Shown here: one piece after another, positions 1 through 6,006 of the stretch | Numbering within the stretch: position 1 is the first letter of the stretch | Layout: the number at the start of each line of letters is the position of its first letter | From: Fimenecus sp045595185 | GTDB taxonomy: Bacteria > Bacillota > Clostridia > Oscillospirales > Acutalibacteraceae | NCBI GenBank assembly: GCA_045595185.1 | Contig: JAZNZX010000072.1 | Location: 1 to 23,502, forward strand | Length of the DNA: 23,502 nucleotides | Direction of reading: 5' to 3' | Notes under the pieces: generated by a model | What the model was told of the DNA's origin: nothing | The model's input: only the letters and a program-made list of their open reading frames with translations | Database searches by the model: none | Position numbers and translations under genes: made by a program

Positions 1-10
1 CCTACTGGCT

Positions 11-29
11 TGCCGACTAAAAGTCGGCA
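11..29. repeat. Hairpin near the window start
   Basis: A perfect 7-bp stem: TGCCGAC at 11-17 and GTCGGCA at 23-29 with a 5-nt loop. It may be a second hairpin of the IS right end or belong to flanking DNA; the window edge prevents a decision. Confidence 0.4.
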
Positions 30-60
30 TAGAAGTTTGACATCGCATTACTATTTCAAG

Positions 61-88
61 CAACCGCTCTCGTGCGGTTGTTTGTTTT
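61..88. repeat. Subterminal hairpin downstream of tnpA, also terminator-like on the plus strand
   Basis: A 7-bp stem: CAACCGC at 61-67 and GCGGTTG at 74-80, followed on the plus strand by a T-rich run to 90. It lies just past the tnpA stop codon and probably serves as the right-end hairpin of the IS. A role as an intrinsic terminator for a plus-strand transcript coming from left of the window is an alternative. Confidence 0.5.
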
Positions 89-92
89 TTGC

Positions 93-575
93 TTACTTAT
101 TCTTGTTACCCGTAAACGGGTCTATATACTCTTTGAGTGTTATCTGGTCATTTGCGAAATCTTCTTCTAATTGATTTTTTATATAATTTTCTATCACTTT
201 CTTATTTCGACCGACCGTATCTACATAGTATCCTCTACACCAAAAATGTCGATTTCCGTACTTGTATTTTAAATTTGCATGTCGGTCGAAAATCATTAAT
301 GTACTTTTTCCCTTGAGATATCCCATAAATTGTGCTACACTTAAGTAAGGTGGTATCGACACTAAAAGGTGTATGTGGTCTTTGCAGGCTTCAGCCTCTA
401 TGATATCCACACCTTTTTGTTCGCACAATTTCCTTATTATCTGCCCGATATCTTTTTTCAGTTTTCCATATATCTCTTTTCTTCTGTATTTTGGTGCAAA
501 TACTATATGATACTGACACCTGTACGTTGAGTGTGATAATGTTTTTATTTCGTTGTTACCATCTTTTTTAAACAT
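93..575 (-). CDS. tnpA: IS200/IS605-family transposase TnpA (HUH/Y1)
   Basis: A 160-aa single-strand DNA transposase of the IS200/IS605 family, which cuts and joins hairpin-marked element ends through a 5'-phosphotyrosine. The HUH metal-binding motif is HIH at residues 67-69 (DHIHLLVSIPP context). The likely catalytic Tyr is Tyr131 in the YIKNQ helix. Other family hallmarks are the YHIVFAPKYRR strand near residue 22 and the FWCRGYYVDTVG segment near 111. The frame stays open upstream for 36 more codons to an ATG at 683, but the ATG at 575 is chosen because AAGGAGG lies at 584-590, well spaced, and the protein then has the normal family length. The upstream stretch is better read as a structured leader. 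The gene appears intact, with family residues in place, so the element may be active. Confidence 0.9.
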   Translation of the reverse strand: MFKKDGNNEIKTLSHSTYRCQYHIVFAPKYRRKEIYGKLKKDIGQIIRKLCEQKGVDIIEAEACKDHIHLLVSIPPYLSVAQFMGYLKGKSTLMIFDRHANLKYKYGNRHFWCRGYYVDTVGRNKKVIENYIKNQLEEDFANDQITLKEYIDPFTGNKNK

Positions 576-579
576 GTTT

Positions 580-641
580 TTAACCTCCTTGTATTTTAGT
601 AATGCGGATGCCAAACCATCACTATTATACTTGGAGGTTAA
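580..641 (-). promoter_or_regulatory. Leader stem-loop that can sequester the tnpA ribosome binding site
   Basis: In the tnpA leader, 633-641 is the exact complement of 580-588, which contains the SD core. The pairing continues after a 2-nt mismatch with 628-630/591-593. A second stem nests inside (597-604 with 617-624, one G-U pair on the RNA strand). The start codon at 573-575 follows directly. Translational silencing by an SD-masking leader stem is established for IS200 of enteric bacteria; its presence here is read from base pairing only. Confidence 0.65.
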
Positions 642-710
642 TCTTTTCTCTACTGCTTTTCGTGGCTTGCCATTGCTCGCCACGTTTTATTTTTACTAAA
701 GCTTTTTTTA

Positions 711-731
711 TCCCCCGGTAGAACCGGGGGA
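711..731. repeat. Subterminal hairpin on the tnpA-upstream side of the IS
   Basis: A perfect 9-bp stem: TCCCCCGGT at 711-719 and ACCGGGGGA at 723-731 with a 3-nt loop. Its position upstream of tnpA fits the left-end hairpin that IS200/IS605 transposases recognise. Confidence 0.6.
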
Positions 732-760
732 TTATATCTTTGCTAAAGACCATTGAAAAG

Positions 761-851
761 AATCGCCAAGGGTTTGAGCCTTGGCGATTCTTTTTTATCT
801 TTTTTAAATTATTCAGCTACAGGAGCTGCAACAGGGCAGCTATCAGCACAA
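761..851 (-). pseudogene. Duplicated 3' end of the ferredoxin gene with its terminator (direct repeat copy 1)
   Basis: This stretch matches 1719-1809 almost base for base over 91 positions, with two substitutions and two single-T length differences. It contains the terminator hairpin (aatcgccaagg at 761-771 with its complement) and the last 13 codons of the ferredoxin, read on the minus strand from about 850 to the stop at 809-811. The encoded tail, CADSCPVAAPVAE, differs from the intact gene by one Ser-to-Ala change. Homology stops sharply at 851/852, so this is a broken copy with no start codon. Confidence 0.88.
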
Positions 852-1247
852 AGACTTTATCTGTTCAAAATTTTGCGTGATTATTTTTTCAATCTCTTTA
901 ATGACAGAAATACAGACATCATAGGATTTTACACTAACAAAACTTGTAATCTCTAAAATCGTATCATTTTCATTTTTTCTGACACTACAAGATACAAAAT
1001 CATTTTCATTCATCTCTGCACATAAAATTATAGCTTCATTTAATTTATCGACACTAATTTTACATATATCACAGCTGATAAAAATTGATTCTCCCATATT
1101 TCGCAACATAATCTTCTTTTTTTCTCTTTCAATTCTTATAATTATATTCAAGCTAAAGGAGTTTTCTTCATATATTTTTTCTTCATACTCTTTTCCCTGT
1201 TCACAGCACCATGAAACCAACCTTTGTAAAAGTATTTTCATTTTCAT
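843..1247 (-). CDS. Unknown 134-aa protein, C-terminus formed at a duplication junction
   Basis: I do not recognise this protein with confidence. It alternates charged beta-strand-like stretches (residues ~30-60 and ~85-105) with two amphipathic helices (~65-80 and ~108-130), rich in Ile, Glu and Asn, with five Cys and no signal peptide or membrane span. The pattern loosely recalls small YbjN or secretion-chaperone-like folds, but this is only an impression. The ATG at 1247 is preferred over the GTG at 1253 because GGAG sits about 7 nt before it. The last residue and the stop codon lie inside the duplicated ferredoxin fragment, so the natural C-terminus may have been lost. It is divergent from the HTH gene at 1378. 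Confidence 0.55.
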   Translation of the reverse strand: MKMKILLQRLVSWCCEQGKEYEEKIYEENSFSLNIIIRIEREKKKIMLRNMGESIFISCDICKISVDKLNEAIILCAEMNENDFVSCSVRKNENDTILEITSFVSVKSYDVCISVIKEIEKIITQNFEQIKSLC

Positions 1248-1263
1248 ACTCACTCCAAAATCT

Positions 1264-1269
1264 ATTATA
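1264..1269 (-). promoter_or_regulatory. Putative -10 box for the unknown gene at 843-1247
   Basis: TATAAT reads on the minus strand at 1264-1269, 17 nt before the chosen ATG. The best -35 candidate (TTGTGC, 1284-1289) is only 14 nt away, so the promoter assignment is weak. Confidence 0.35.
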
Positions 1270-1295
1270 ACAATTTAATCATAGCACAACTTTTG

Positions 1296-1310
1296 TAACT
1301 TGTAAAGTTA
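1296..1310. promoter_or_regulatory. Candidate operator palindrome between divergent genes
   Basis: TAACTT at 1296-1301 and AAGTTA at 1305-1310 form a perfect 6-bp inverted repeat with a 3-nt spacer, placed between two divergent genes one of which encodes a Cro/CI-type HTH protein. A second, wider inverted repeat (GCACAA 1284-1289, TTGTGC 1322-1327) surrounds it. Self-regulation is an inference from position. Confidence 0.4.
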
Positions 1311-1377
1311 TATTTATATCATTGTGCGTTGTCGCAAGAAAACAAAAACAAGGTTATACTATTGATGAGGTGACATT

Positions 1378-1605
1378 ATGGAAAAGCAACAATTGGATAA
1401 CTATAAGCAATTAGGACTGAATATTGCCTATTACCGAAAAGCAAAAGGATTTTCACAAATTCAGCTTGCTGAAAAAATAAATATCAGCCGAACACATATG
1501 AGTCGAATTGAAACTGCTGACTGTGCTGTTTCGTTAGATGTCATTTTTAATATCTGTAATGCATTAGAAATAAAACCATATAAATTATTTGATTTCAGAG
1601 ATTAA
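1378..1605 (+). CDS. Small XRE/Cro-CI-type HTH transcriptional regulator
   Basis: A 75-aa protein consisting almost wholly of one five-helix Cro/CI DNA-binding domain (residues ~12-70). The typical signature runs through GLNIAYYRKAKGFSQIQLAEK, the recognition helix ISRTHMSRIE, then VSLDVIFNICNALEIKPYKLF. There is no sensor or protease domain, so it probably binds DNA as a simple dimer. GAGGTG at 1367-1372 is the SD site and TATACT at 1355-1360 is a possible -10 box, without a well-spaced -35. It is divergent from the unknown gene at 843-1247 and is followed immediately by a terminator. Likely role: controlling the divergent pair. Confidence 0.85.
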   Translation: MEKQQLDNYKQLGLNIAYYRKAKGFSQIQLAEKINISRTHMSRIETADCAVSLDVIFNICNALEIKPYKLFDFRD

Positions 1606-1626
1606 GAGCAGTTTTCTGCTCTTTTT
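1605..1626 (+). terminator. Rho-independent terminator of the small HTH gene
   Basis: AGAGCAG at 1605-1611 pairs with CTGCTCT at 1616-1622 across a TTTT loop and is followed by TTTT. The stem overlaps the last base of the stop codon. Confidence 0.75.
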
Positions 1627-1667
1627 ATTATTTAAATAAGATACAACAAATTGGAGTATAACGAACT

Positions 1668-1700
1668 GTTTTCGTAGGGGACGCCGACCCCTACGAAAAC
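1668..1700. repeat. Perfect 13-bp inverted repeat, probable dispersed palindromic element
   Basis: GTTTTCGTAGGGG at 1668-1680 and its exact complement at 1688-1700 enclose the 7-nt loop ACGCCGA. It is more G+C-rich than its surroundings and has no T-run, so it is not a normal terminator. It resembles REP- or MITE-like palindromes scattered between genes; no other copy is in this window. Confidence 0.6.
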
Positions 1701-1718
1701 TCTATTCTGACACAAAAA

Positions 1719-1752
1719 AATCGCCAAGGGTTTGAGCCTTGGCGATTCTTTT
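1719..1752 (-). terminator. Bidirectional terminator after the ferredoxin gene
   Basis: An 11-bp stem (AATCGCCAAGG at 1719-1729, CCTTGGCGATT at 1737-1747) is followed by a T-run on both strands: eight U on the ferredoxin side and TTTTT on the other. It is included in the duplicated segment. Confidence 0.85.
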
Positions 1753-1809
1753 TATCTTTTTTTAAATTATTCAGCTACAGGTGCTGAAACAGGGCAGCTA
1801 TCAGCACAA
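1719..1809. repeat. Direct repeat copy 2: ferredoxin 3' end plus terminator
   Basis: This is the intact-locus partner of 761-851. The two direct repeats bracket an 867-bp segment (852-1718) that carries the unknown gene, the HTH regulator and the 1668-1700 palindrome. Confidence 0.88.
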
Positions 1810-1937
1810 GCACCACAATCGATGCAAGTATCAGCGTCGATTACATAGATACCGTCGCCTTCTGAAATAGCTTCAACTGGACAATCTGCTGCGCAAGCGC
1901 CACATGAAATGCAGTCTTCAGTAATTTTGTATGCCAT
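1767..1937 (-). CDS. 2[4Fe-4S] ferredoxin
   Basis: A 56-aa clostridial-type ferredoxin, a soluble low-potential electron carrier for pyruvate:ferredoxin oxidoreductase, hydrogenases and related enzymes. Two CxxCxxCxxxCP motifs are present: Cys9, 12, 15 and 19, then Cys38, 41, 44 and 48. The pseudo-twofold repeat typical of the family is clear, and the length is normal. The ATG at 1937 has GGGAGGG at 1946-1952 as SD site. It appears to be a single-gene transcript with its own promoter and terminator. It stands next to a broken copy of its own 3' end about 1 kb away, so the locus has been rearranged although this copy is complete. Confidence 0.95.
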   Translation of the reverse strand: MAYKITEDCISCGACAADCPVEAISEGDGIYVIDADTCIDCGACADSCPVSAPVAE

Positions 1938-1969
1938 GTTATGTACCCTCCCTTTATTGGTATATTATC

Positions 1970-1997
1970 ATTTTAGCACATTAGCAAGAAAAATCAA
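1970..1997 (-). promoter_or_regulatory. Sigma-A-type promoter of the ferredoxin gene
   Basis: On the minus strand TTGATT (1992-1997), a 16-nt spacer and TAAAAT (1970-1975) precede the ferredoxin SD by about 20 nt. Confidence 0.6.
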
Positions 1998-2004
1998 GTG
2001 TTTT

Positions 2005-2868
2005 TTACTCAATTCCTTTTAATGCCTCTAATTCCTCTTTTTCCACTCTGATATATGCGTCCTTAAGGAGCTTCACAGAGTGACGGTGAACAACAAGCGG
2101 TGCTGCGTCAGGACGACGGTCAAGACTCACCTTTAACATCCCTGTAATAAGGTTGTTTTCAATAACCTTGCCTTTTCCGTCAGGCGTATCAACAATTGCA
2201 CCAACCTTTGGCGTAACGCGAAGAAGATGCTCATAAGTATCCTGTTCATATTTAAGGCAACACATAAGTCTGCCACAAGTACCGCTGATTTTTGTAGGGT
2301 TAAGGGAAAGTCCCTGTTCCTTTGCCATTTTGATTGAAACAGGCTGGAAATCAGTTAAAAATGTATTGCAACAGAATGGTCGACCACAGATACCAAATCC
2401 ACCAACCATTCTTGACTCGTCACGAACACCAATCTGACGAAGTTCAATTCGTGTTTTGAAGGTTGATGCCAAATCCTTAACAAGCTCACGGAAATCGACT
2501 CTGCCGTCGGCTGTGAAATAGAAAAGCAATTTACTTCTGTCAAATGTGTATTCCACATCAACAAGCTTCATATCGAGTCCATGTGCCTCAATTTTGGTTT
2601 CACAAATTCCAAATGCCTCTTTTTCCTTTTCCTTATTTTCAGTAAGAGTCTTAATATCCCCTTCAGTAGCAACTCTTATAACCTTCTTTAAAGGCTTTGT
2701 GATATTGTCTTCGCTTACACCGTGGTTAGCCTTTGCAACAATGCCACATTCAATGCCACGCACAGTTTCAACCATAGCATAATCGTCTTTATTGAATTTC
2801 ATTCCGTCGGCATCAAAATCGTAGATTTTTCCGCCTTCTTTAAATCTTATTCCAACTATTTCTATCAT
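2005..2868 (-). CDS. ricT: PSP1-domain protein RicT (YaaT)
   Basis: A 287-aa cytosolic protein of the PSP1/YaaT family. In Bacillus, RicT forms the RicAFT complex, which binds Fe-S clusters and FAD, is needed for RNase Y-dependent mRNA maturation, and affects sporulation and competence. The family cysteines are present: FGICGRPFCC gives Cys161, 166 and 167, and GTCGRLMCC gives Cys198, 203 and 204. The PSP1 core covers about residues 65-205. AGGAG precedes the ATG at 2868. It is the last gene of the darA-holB-ricT set, 25 nt after holB, matching the conserved Firmicutes order. The small partners RicA and RicF are not in this window. Confidence 0.92.
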   Translation of the reverse strand: MIEIVGIRFKEGGKIYDFDADGMKFNKDDYAMVETVRGIECGIVAKANHGVSEDNITKPLKKVIRVATEGDIKTLTENKEKEKEAFGICETKIEAHGLDMKLVDVEYTFDRSKLLFYFTADGRVDFRELVKDLASTFKTRIELRQIGVRDESRMVGGFGICGRPFCCNTFLTDFQPVSIKMAKEQGLSLNPTKISGTCGRLMCCLKYEQDTYEHLLRVTPKVGAIVDTPDGKGKVIENNLITGMLKVSLDRRPDAAPLVVHRHSVKLLKDAYIRVEKEELEALKGIE

Positions 2869-2893
2869 TCATATTCTCCTATATTTTATGGAA

Positions 2894-3763
2894 TTATCTT
2901 CCGATTGCTCTTTTAAGCTCATAACACATACGAACAAGAAGCAAATTATTATTACAATTACGGTCAACAGAGTCAATAAGCTCATTAGAAGCAGAAATCA
3001 ACTGAAGAATTGCTTTTGCTGTAAGGTTATTGCAAATCAGGTTAGTTTCATCATTAAACCTAAAATCTCTTGTAAATCCGCTTTTCTTTACAAGTGCATC
3101 ACGAAAAACCTCAGTCAGCAACACAAGAACTGATTTTGCAAACTGATTATTTTTCTGAAAAACTGCTGTCTGCTCCATAAGTGTCACTTCGTTGACGCTG
3201 ATTAAAGCCTTGACCATACCTGTAACTGCTTGTGCTTCCTTTTCTGTAAAGGCTTCTTCATTACTTAACAATGAGTAAATCTGTACACGAGAAAGCACAG
3301 TTTCAAGCATTGTGCTTTTTGATTCCGTCACAATTATAAAATAAACATATGACGGTGGCTCTTCCAATATTTTGAGAATGGCATTTTGTGCCTGTTCGTT
3401 CATATTGTGAGCATTTTTTAAAATGTATATTTTTTTGTCACTTTCATTTGGAACAACAAATGCATCATCGCGAATTTCACGCACAGCATCAACAGTAAAA
3501 TTCTTACTTTTACCTTTTATTCCGTCAGTTACGAAGATGTCAGGATGACCCTTGCCCTGTGCTTTTATACAATCAGAACAAGTTGAACAAGGCTTATTAT
3601 CCCCTTTACAAACAAGGGTATTTGCAATAAAATGTGCAAAATTTTCACTGTCGGAAGTATTCTGACATTCCACCAAAACTCCGTGAGGGAAATTGCCTTG
3701 CTTCACAGAAGATACAACCTGATTATACATCAATTCTGTTTTTGTCTGTATCTCATTTGTCAT
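2894..3763 (-). CDS. holB: DNA polymerase III delta' subunit
   Basis: A 289-aa clamp-loader subunit that helps load the beta sliding clamp for replication. The zinc finger is visible as Cys52, 59, 62 and 65. The AAA+ core follows with KIYILKNAHNMN near residues 111-122, ILKILEEPP near 129-137 and the sensor segment LSRVQ at 157-161, where many relatives have SRC. No functional Walker A loop is present, as is usual for delta'. Residues ~165-289 form the helical collar domain. It overlaps the darA stop codon by 4 nt (ATGA arrangement), indicating translational coupling. It fits the conserved neighbourhood with the c-di-AMP receptor and RicT. Confidence 0.92.
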   Translation of the reverse strand: MTNEIQTKTELMYNQVVSSVKQGNFPHGVLVECQNTSDSENFAHFIANTLVCKGDNKPCSTCSDCIKAQGKGHPDIFVTDGIKGKSKNFTVDAVREIRDDAFVVPNESDKKIYILKNAHNMNEQAQNAILKILEEPPSYVYFIIVTESKSTMLETVLSRVQIYSLLSNEEAFTEKEAQAVTGMVKALISVNEVTLMEQTAVFQKNNQFAKSVLVLLTEVFRDALVKKSGFTRDFRFNDETNLICNNLTAKAILQLISASNELIDSVDRNCNNNLLLVRMCYELKRAIGR

Positions 3764-4086
3764 ATTTTATAAAACTGCTCAACATCAAGAACAAAAATTG
3801 TTGCTCCGCCTACTGTAACTTCAACAGGCATTGATGAAAGCATTGACTCCCCAATATATGTAGTGTTTACAGGCGTGATTTTCTTTCGTTGACTGCTGTA
3901 TTCACCGATAATATTGATTACATTGTCAACCTTACTTTTTTCAACACCGATTAAAAGTGTTATGTTTCCTGCGCGTAAAAATCCACCTGAGGTATTGAGT
4001 CTTGTTGCTGAATACCCCGCTTTTGTAAGATTGGACATTACTGCATTCGCATCATCATTATTGATAATTGCAACGATAAGTTTCAC
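3760..4086 (-). CDS. darA: PII-like cyclic-di-AMP receptor DarA (PstA/YaaQ)
   Basis: A 108-aa trimeric PII-like protein that binds cyclic di-AMP. Its downstream partner is not firmly known; it is thought to link the second messenger to metabolism or osmotic balance. Recognisable parts are KLIVAIINNDDANAVMSNL at the N-terminus, the conserved NTSGGFLRAGNITLLIGVE stretch (about residues 31-50) and the C-terminal VEVTVGGATIFVLDVEQF. The start used is the GTG at 4086 because AGGAG lies at 4095-4099, 8 nt upstream. An earlier in-frame GTG at 4095 overlaps that SD site and is unlikely. The upstream leader holds a perfect hairpin (4102-4120). It is the first gene of darA-holB-ricT. Confidence 0.9.
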   Translation of the reverse strand: MKLIVAIINNDDANAVMSNLTKAGYSATRLNTSGGFLRAGNITLLIGVEKSKVDNVINIIGEYSSQRKKITPVNTTYIGESMLSSMPVEVTVGGATIFVLDVEQFYKI

Positions 4087-4101
4087 GAAAATCACTCCTA
4101 T

Positions 4102-4150
4102 TGCAAAGCTACGCTTTGCAGCGATATAAATTCTATGAATTTGCGATATG
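4102..4150. repeat. Compound palindromic element before darA
   Basis: TGCAAAGC at 4102-4109 pairs with GCTTTGCA at 4113-4120 (3-nt loop). It is followed by AAATTC/GAATTT (4128-4133 and 4137-4142), itself flanked by direct repeats GCGATAT (4121-4127 and 4144-4150). There is no T-run on either side, so it is not a standard terminator. It sits between the AEC carrier stop and the darA SD and may be a dispersed repeat or a leader structure. Confidence 0.5.
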
Positions 4151-4167
4151 TTTTATATTCATCTTGT

Positions 4168-5112
4168 TTATTGTATGCTTTGTGCTAACGCTATCATTAC
4201 AGGCATTGTCAAAATTGACAACACGCTGATAAAGGCTGTTACCTTTGACGCTAACGCTGTGTCACGATTATATTTAGCAGCAAACATTACTGTGTTGCTT
4301 GCTGTCGGTGCTGATGCACTCAAAGCACAGGCTGTCAATAATGTTCCGCCAAAGCCGAAAAGCTTTAACGAGAAGATTGTCACAAGAGGGACAATAATCA
4401 CCTTAACAAGTGCTGAAACGAAAATTCTTTTGTCCGAAAACAAGGTTTTCCAGTCAGCAGATGCTAAATATGTGCCGAACATAACCATCGCAAGTGGTGT
4501 ATTAAGGTCAGCAATATATGAAACAGGTGAATAAATGATTTCAGGTAATTTAATCTGCAAAAGGAACAACGGAAGACCAATTGCAACACCGATTACACCG
4601 GGATTCACAATAAGCTTTTTAAGGTTGAATTTTTCAGCATTATCGCCCTTTTGCATTGTGCTGACACCGTGAGTAAATGAAAGAATATTAAACGGCACTA
4701 AAATAACAGAGCAATAAAATATACCTTCATCACCTAATACTGCTTGTGCCAAGGGTAAAGCCATATAACCTACATTACCGTAAACACAGGCATATTTGAA
4801 AATACAAGCTGTTGCCTTGTCACCCTTGTTGAACAAGAAAGGAATAATAACAATACCCACAAGGTGCAAAAAGATACCACCGATAAGTGCCATTACAAGA
4901 CCTTTTAATGCACTTGGATTATATTCCATTCCATAAAATGAACGGATGATAATTGCAGGTGCAACAATATAAAAAAGCAGATTAGTTGTAAGTCTTGATG
5001 CTTTTTCCGTATAAATACCTGCCTTATGACAGATAAAACCAACCATAGCAACAAGGAAAAGTATTACAACCTGAGTAAATGCTGTTAAAACATTATTTAA
5101 GAAAAAAGCCAT
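4168..5112 (-). CDS. AEC-family transporter (auxin efflux carrier/malate permease type)
   Basis: A 314-aa inner-membrane carrier of the auxin efflux carrier family, whose bacterial members move organic anions such as malate. About ten hydrophobic segments are visible in the usual 5+5 arrangement with a central polar loop (KGDNAEKFNLKKLIVNPGVI, near residues 156-175). Family hallmarks include the N-terminal FLVAMVGFICHKAGIYTEKASR and the C-terminal ASAPTASNTVMFAAKYNRD. The length is normal. The substrate cannot be read from sequence. It follows the 293-aa membrane gene by 9 nt and is therefore probably co-transcribed with it and with citrate synthase, which makes a di- or tricarboxylate a reasonable guess. 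No strong SD is visible before the ATG. Confidence 0.85.
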   Translation of the reverse strand: MAFFLNNVLTAFTQVVILFLVAMVGFICHKAGIYTEKASRLTTNLLFYIVAPAIIIRSFYGMEYNPSALKGLVMALIGGIFLHLVGIVIIPFLFNKGDKATACIFKYACVYGNVGYMALPLAQAVLGDEGIFYCSVILVPFNILSFTHGVSTMQKGDNAEKFNLKKLIVNPGVIGVAIGLPLFLLQIKLPEIIYSPVSYIADLNTPLAMVMFGTYLASADWKTLFSDKRIFVSALVKVIIVPLVTIFSLKLFGFGGTLLTACALSASAPTASNTVMFAAKYNRDTALASKVTAFISVLSILTMPVMIALAQSIQ

Positions 5113-5121
5113 AGTTTAAAA

Positions 5122-6003
5122 TCAATCTTCCTTATTATATAACTCGTTATGGTCATTTACGGTTGCCTTGTTCATAGCATTTACAATGTATGCTGTAACA
5201 AAAAGTGCAAAAGTCAAATCACAGATTGATAGCGGATATTCAACTGGGATATAGTCGCTGTTTCCTGTAATCATTAAAACAATTCTCGGTACATTTGCCA
5301 ATGCACAGAAGAATATGCAAACATATCCTGATGCAAAAAGTGAACGCATTGACTTTTCGTTTGAAAGTCCCGATGAAATTCTCGCAAATGACAAGAAGAA
5401 AATCATCATTCCCGCAAGGATAAACAGCTCAAGCATCAAGTCAGCAACATTTACATAAGCTATTTTCTTCATAAATCTTATGATTATTCTGCCTGTTGTC
5501 CACGCAAGCGGTGCTAATGCCAAAAATCTATATTGGAAATATGTTGTTCTTCCGTCAAAATATGAAATGCCGAACAACATAAAGTAAATTGCAGCAAAGA
5601 CACCGAAAACTGTTTCAACCACAACTGATGTGAAATTTTCAGCACCTGCTGTACCCGCAAGAATAGATGTAAAAGAAAGAACAGAATCCACAATTATACC
5701 AAATGCAAAAAGCATTGAAGAAATTGAAAGAAATACATTCTTTTGCTTGATTTCATCCCTTGATGAAGGCACATTCTTTGCAAGATTTACAATTATTACC
5801 GATACAAGAATTGCCAATGCTGACAAGCCATAGATTGCATAAATTGACCAGTCTGTGCTTTTATAAAAGCCTGTTGTATTTTCAGTAATAAAAAGCAACT
5901 GATATGTTCTGAACGGTACTGCAAGACAAAGAAGTCCCGAAATAATGTATAAAGGAAGTAACGGACTTAATTTCTTAAATCTTCCGATAATTTTCATAAA
6001 CAA
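5122..6003 (-). CDS. Unknown polytopic membrane protein
   Basis: A 293-aa protein I do not recognise. Seven or eight hydrophobic segments are visible, for example residues ~14-35, 52-74, 91-115, 125-148, 155-175, 185-206, 222-245 and 258-275, joined by short charged loops; the C-terminal tail is acidic and hydrophilic. No enzyme or transporter motif stands out. The ATG at 6003 is used, although a second Met two codons on is possible. It starts 3 nt after the citrate synthase stop codon and ends 9 nt before the AEC carrier, so it is almost certainly in one transcript with both. A sensor or accessory role in organic-acid handling is only a guess from location. Confidence 0.75.
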   Translation of the reverse strand: MFMKIIGRFKKLSPLLPLYIISGLLCLAVPFRTYQLLFITENTTGFYKSTDWSIYAIYGLSALAILVSVIIVNLAKNVPSSRDEIKQKNVFLSISSMLFAFGIIVDSVLSFTSILAGTAGAENFTSVVVETVFGVFAAIYFMLFGISYFDGRTTYFQYRFLALAPLAWTTGRIIIRFMKKIAYVNVADLMLELFILAGMMIFFLSFARISSGLSNEKSMRSLFASGYVCIFFCALANVPRIVLMITGNSDYIPVEYPLSICDLTFALFVTAYIVNAMNKATVNDHNELYNKED

Positions 6004-6006
6004 CGC

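Larger units (their letters stand above)
11..732 (-). mobile_element. IS200/IS605-family insertion sequence (tnpA only), ends approximate
   Basis: A single-gene element read on the minus strand. It carries an HUH/Y1 transposase gene, a strong hairpin on its upstream side (711-731), and two hairpins past the stop codon (61-80 and 11-29), the subterminal-hairpin arrangement typical of IS200/IS605 elements. No tnpB (the RNA-guided nuclease of larger relatives) is present. These elements leave no terminal inverted repeats or target duplications, so the exact tips cannot be read here; the outer hairpins are used as limits and the left one could belong to neighbouring DNA. Confidence 0.7.

Noticed and set aside
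576..683. An N-terminal extension of the transposase starting at the ATG at 683
   Set aside because: The downstream ATG at 575 has a near-perfect SD and gives the normal family length; the extension overlaps the regulatory stem.
753..956. A 67-aa plus-strand open frame
   Set aside because: It runs through the terminator and the ferredoxin fragment and opposes the unknown gene; it has no SD or family features.
852..1718. A toxin-antitoxin pair formed by the unknown protein and the HTH protein
   Set aside because: The genes are divergent rather than in one operon, and the unknown protein shows no toxin motif.
4148..4534. A 128-aa plus-strand open frame
   Set aside because: It is antisense to the AEC carrier gene and reflects its codon pattern.
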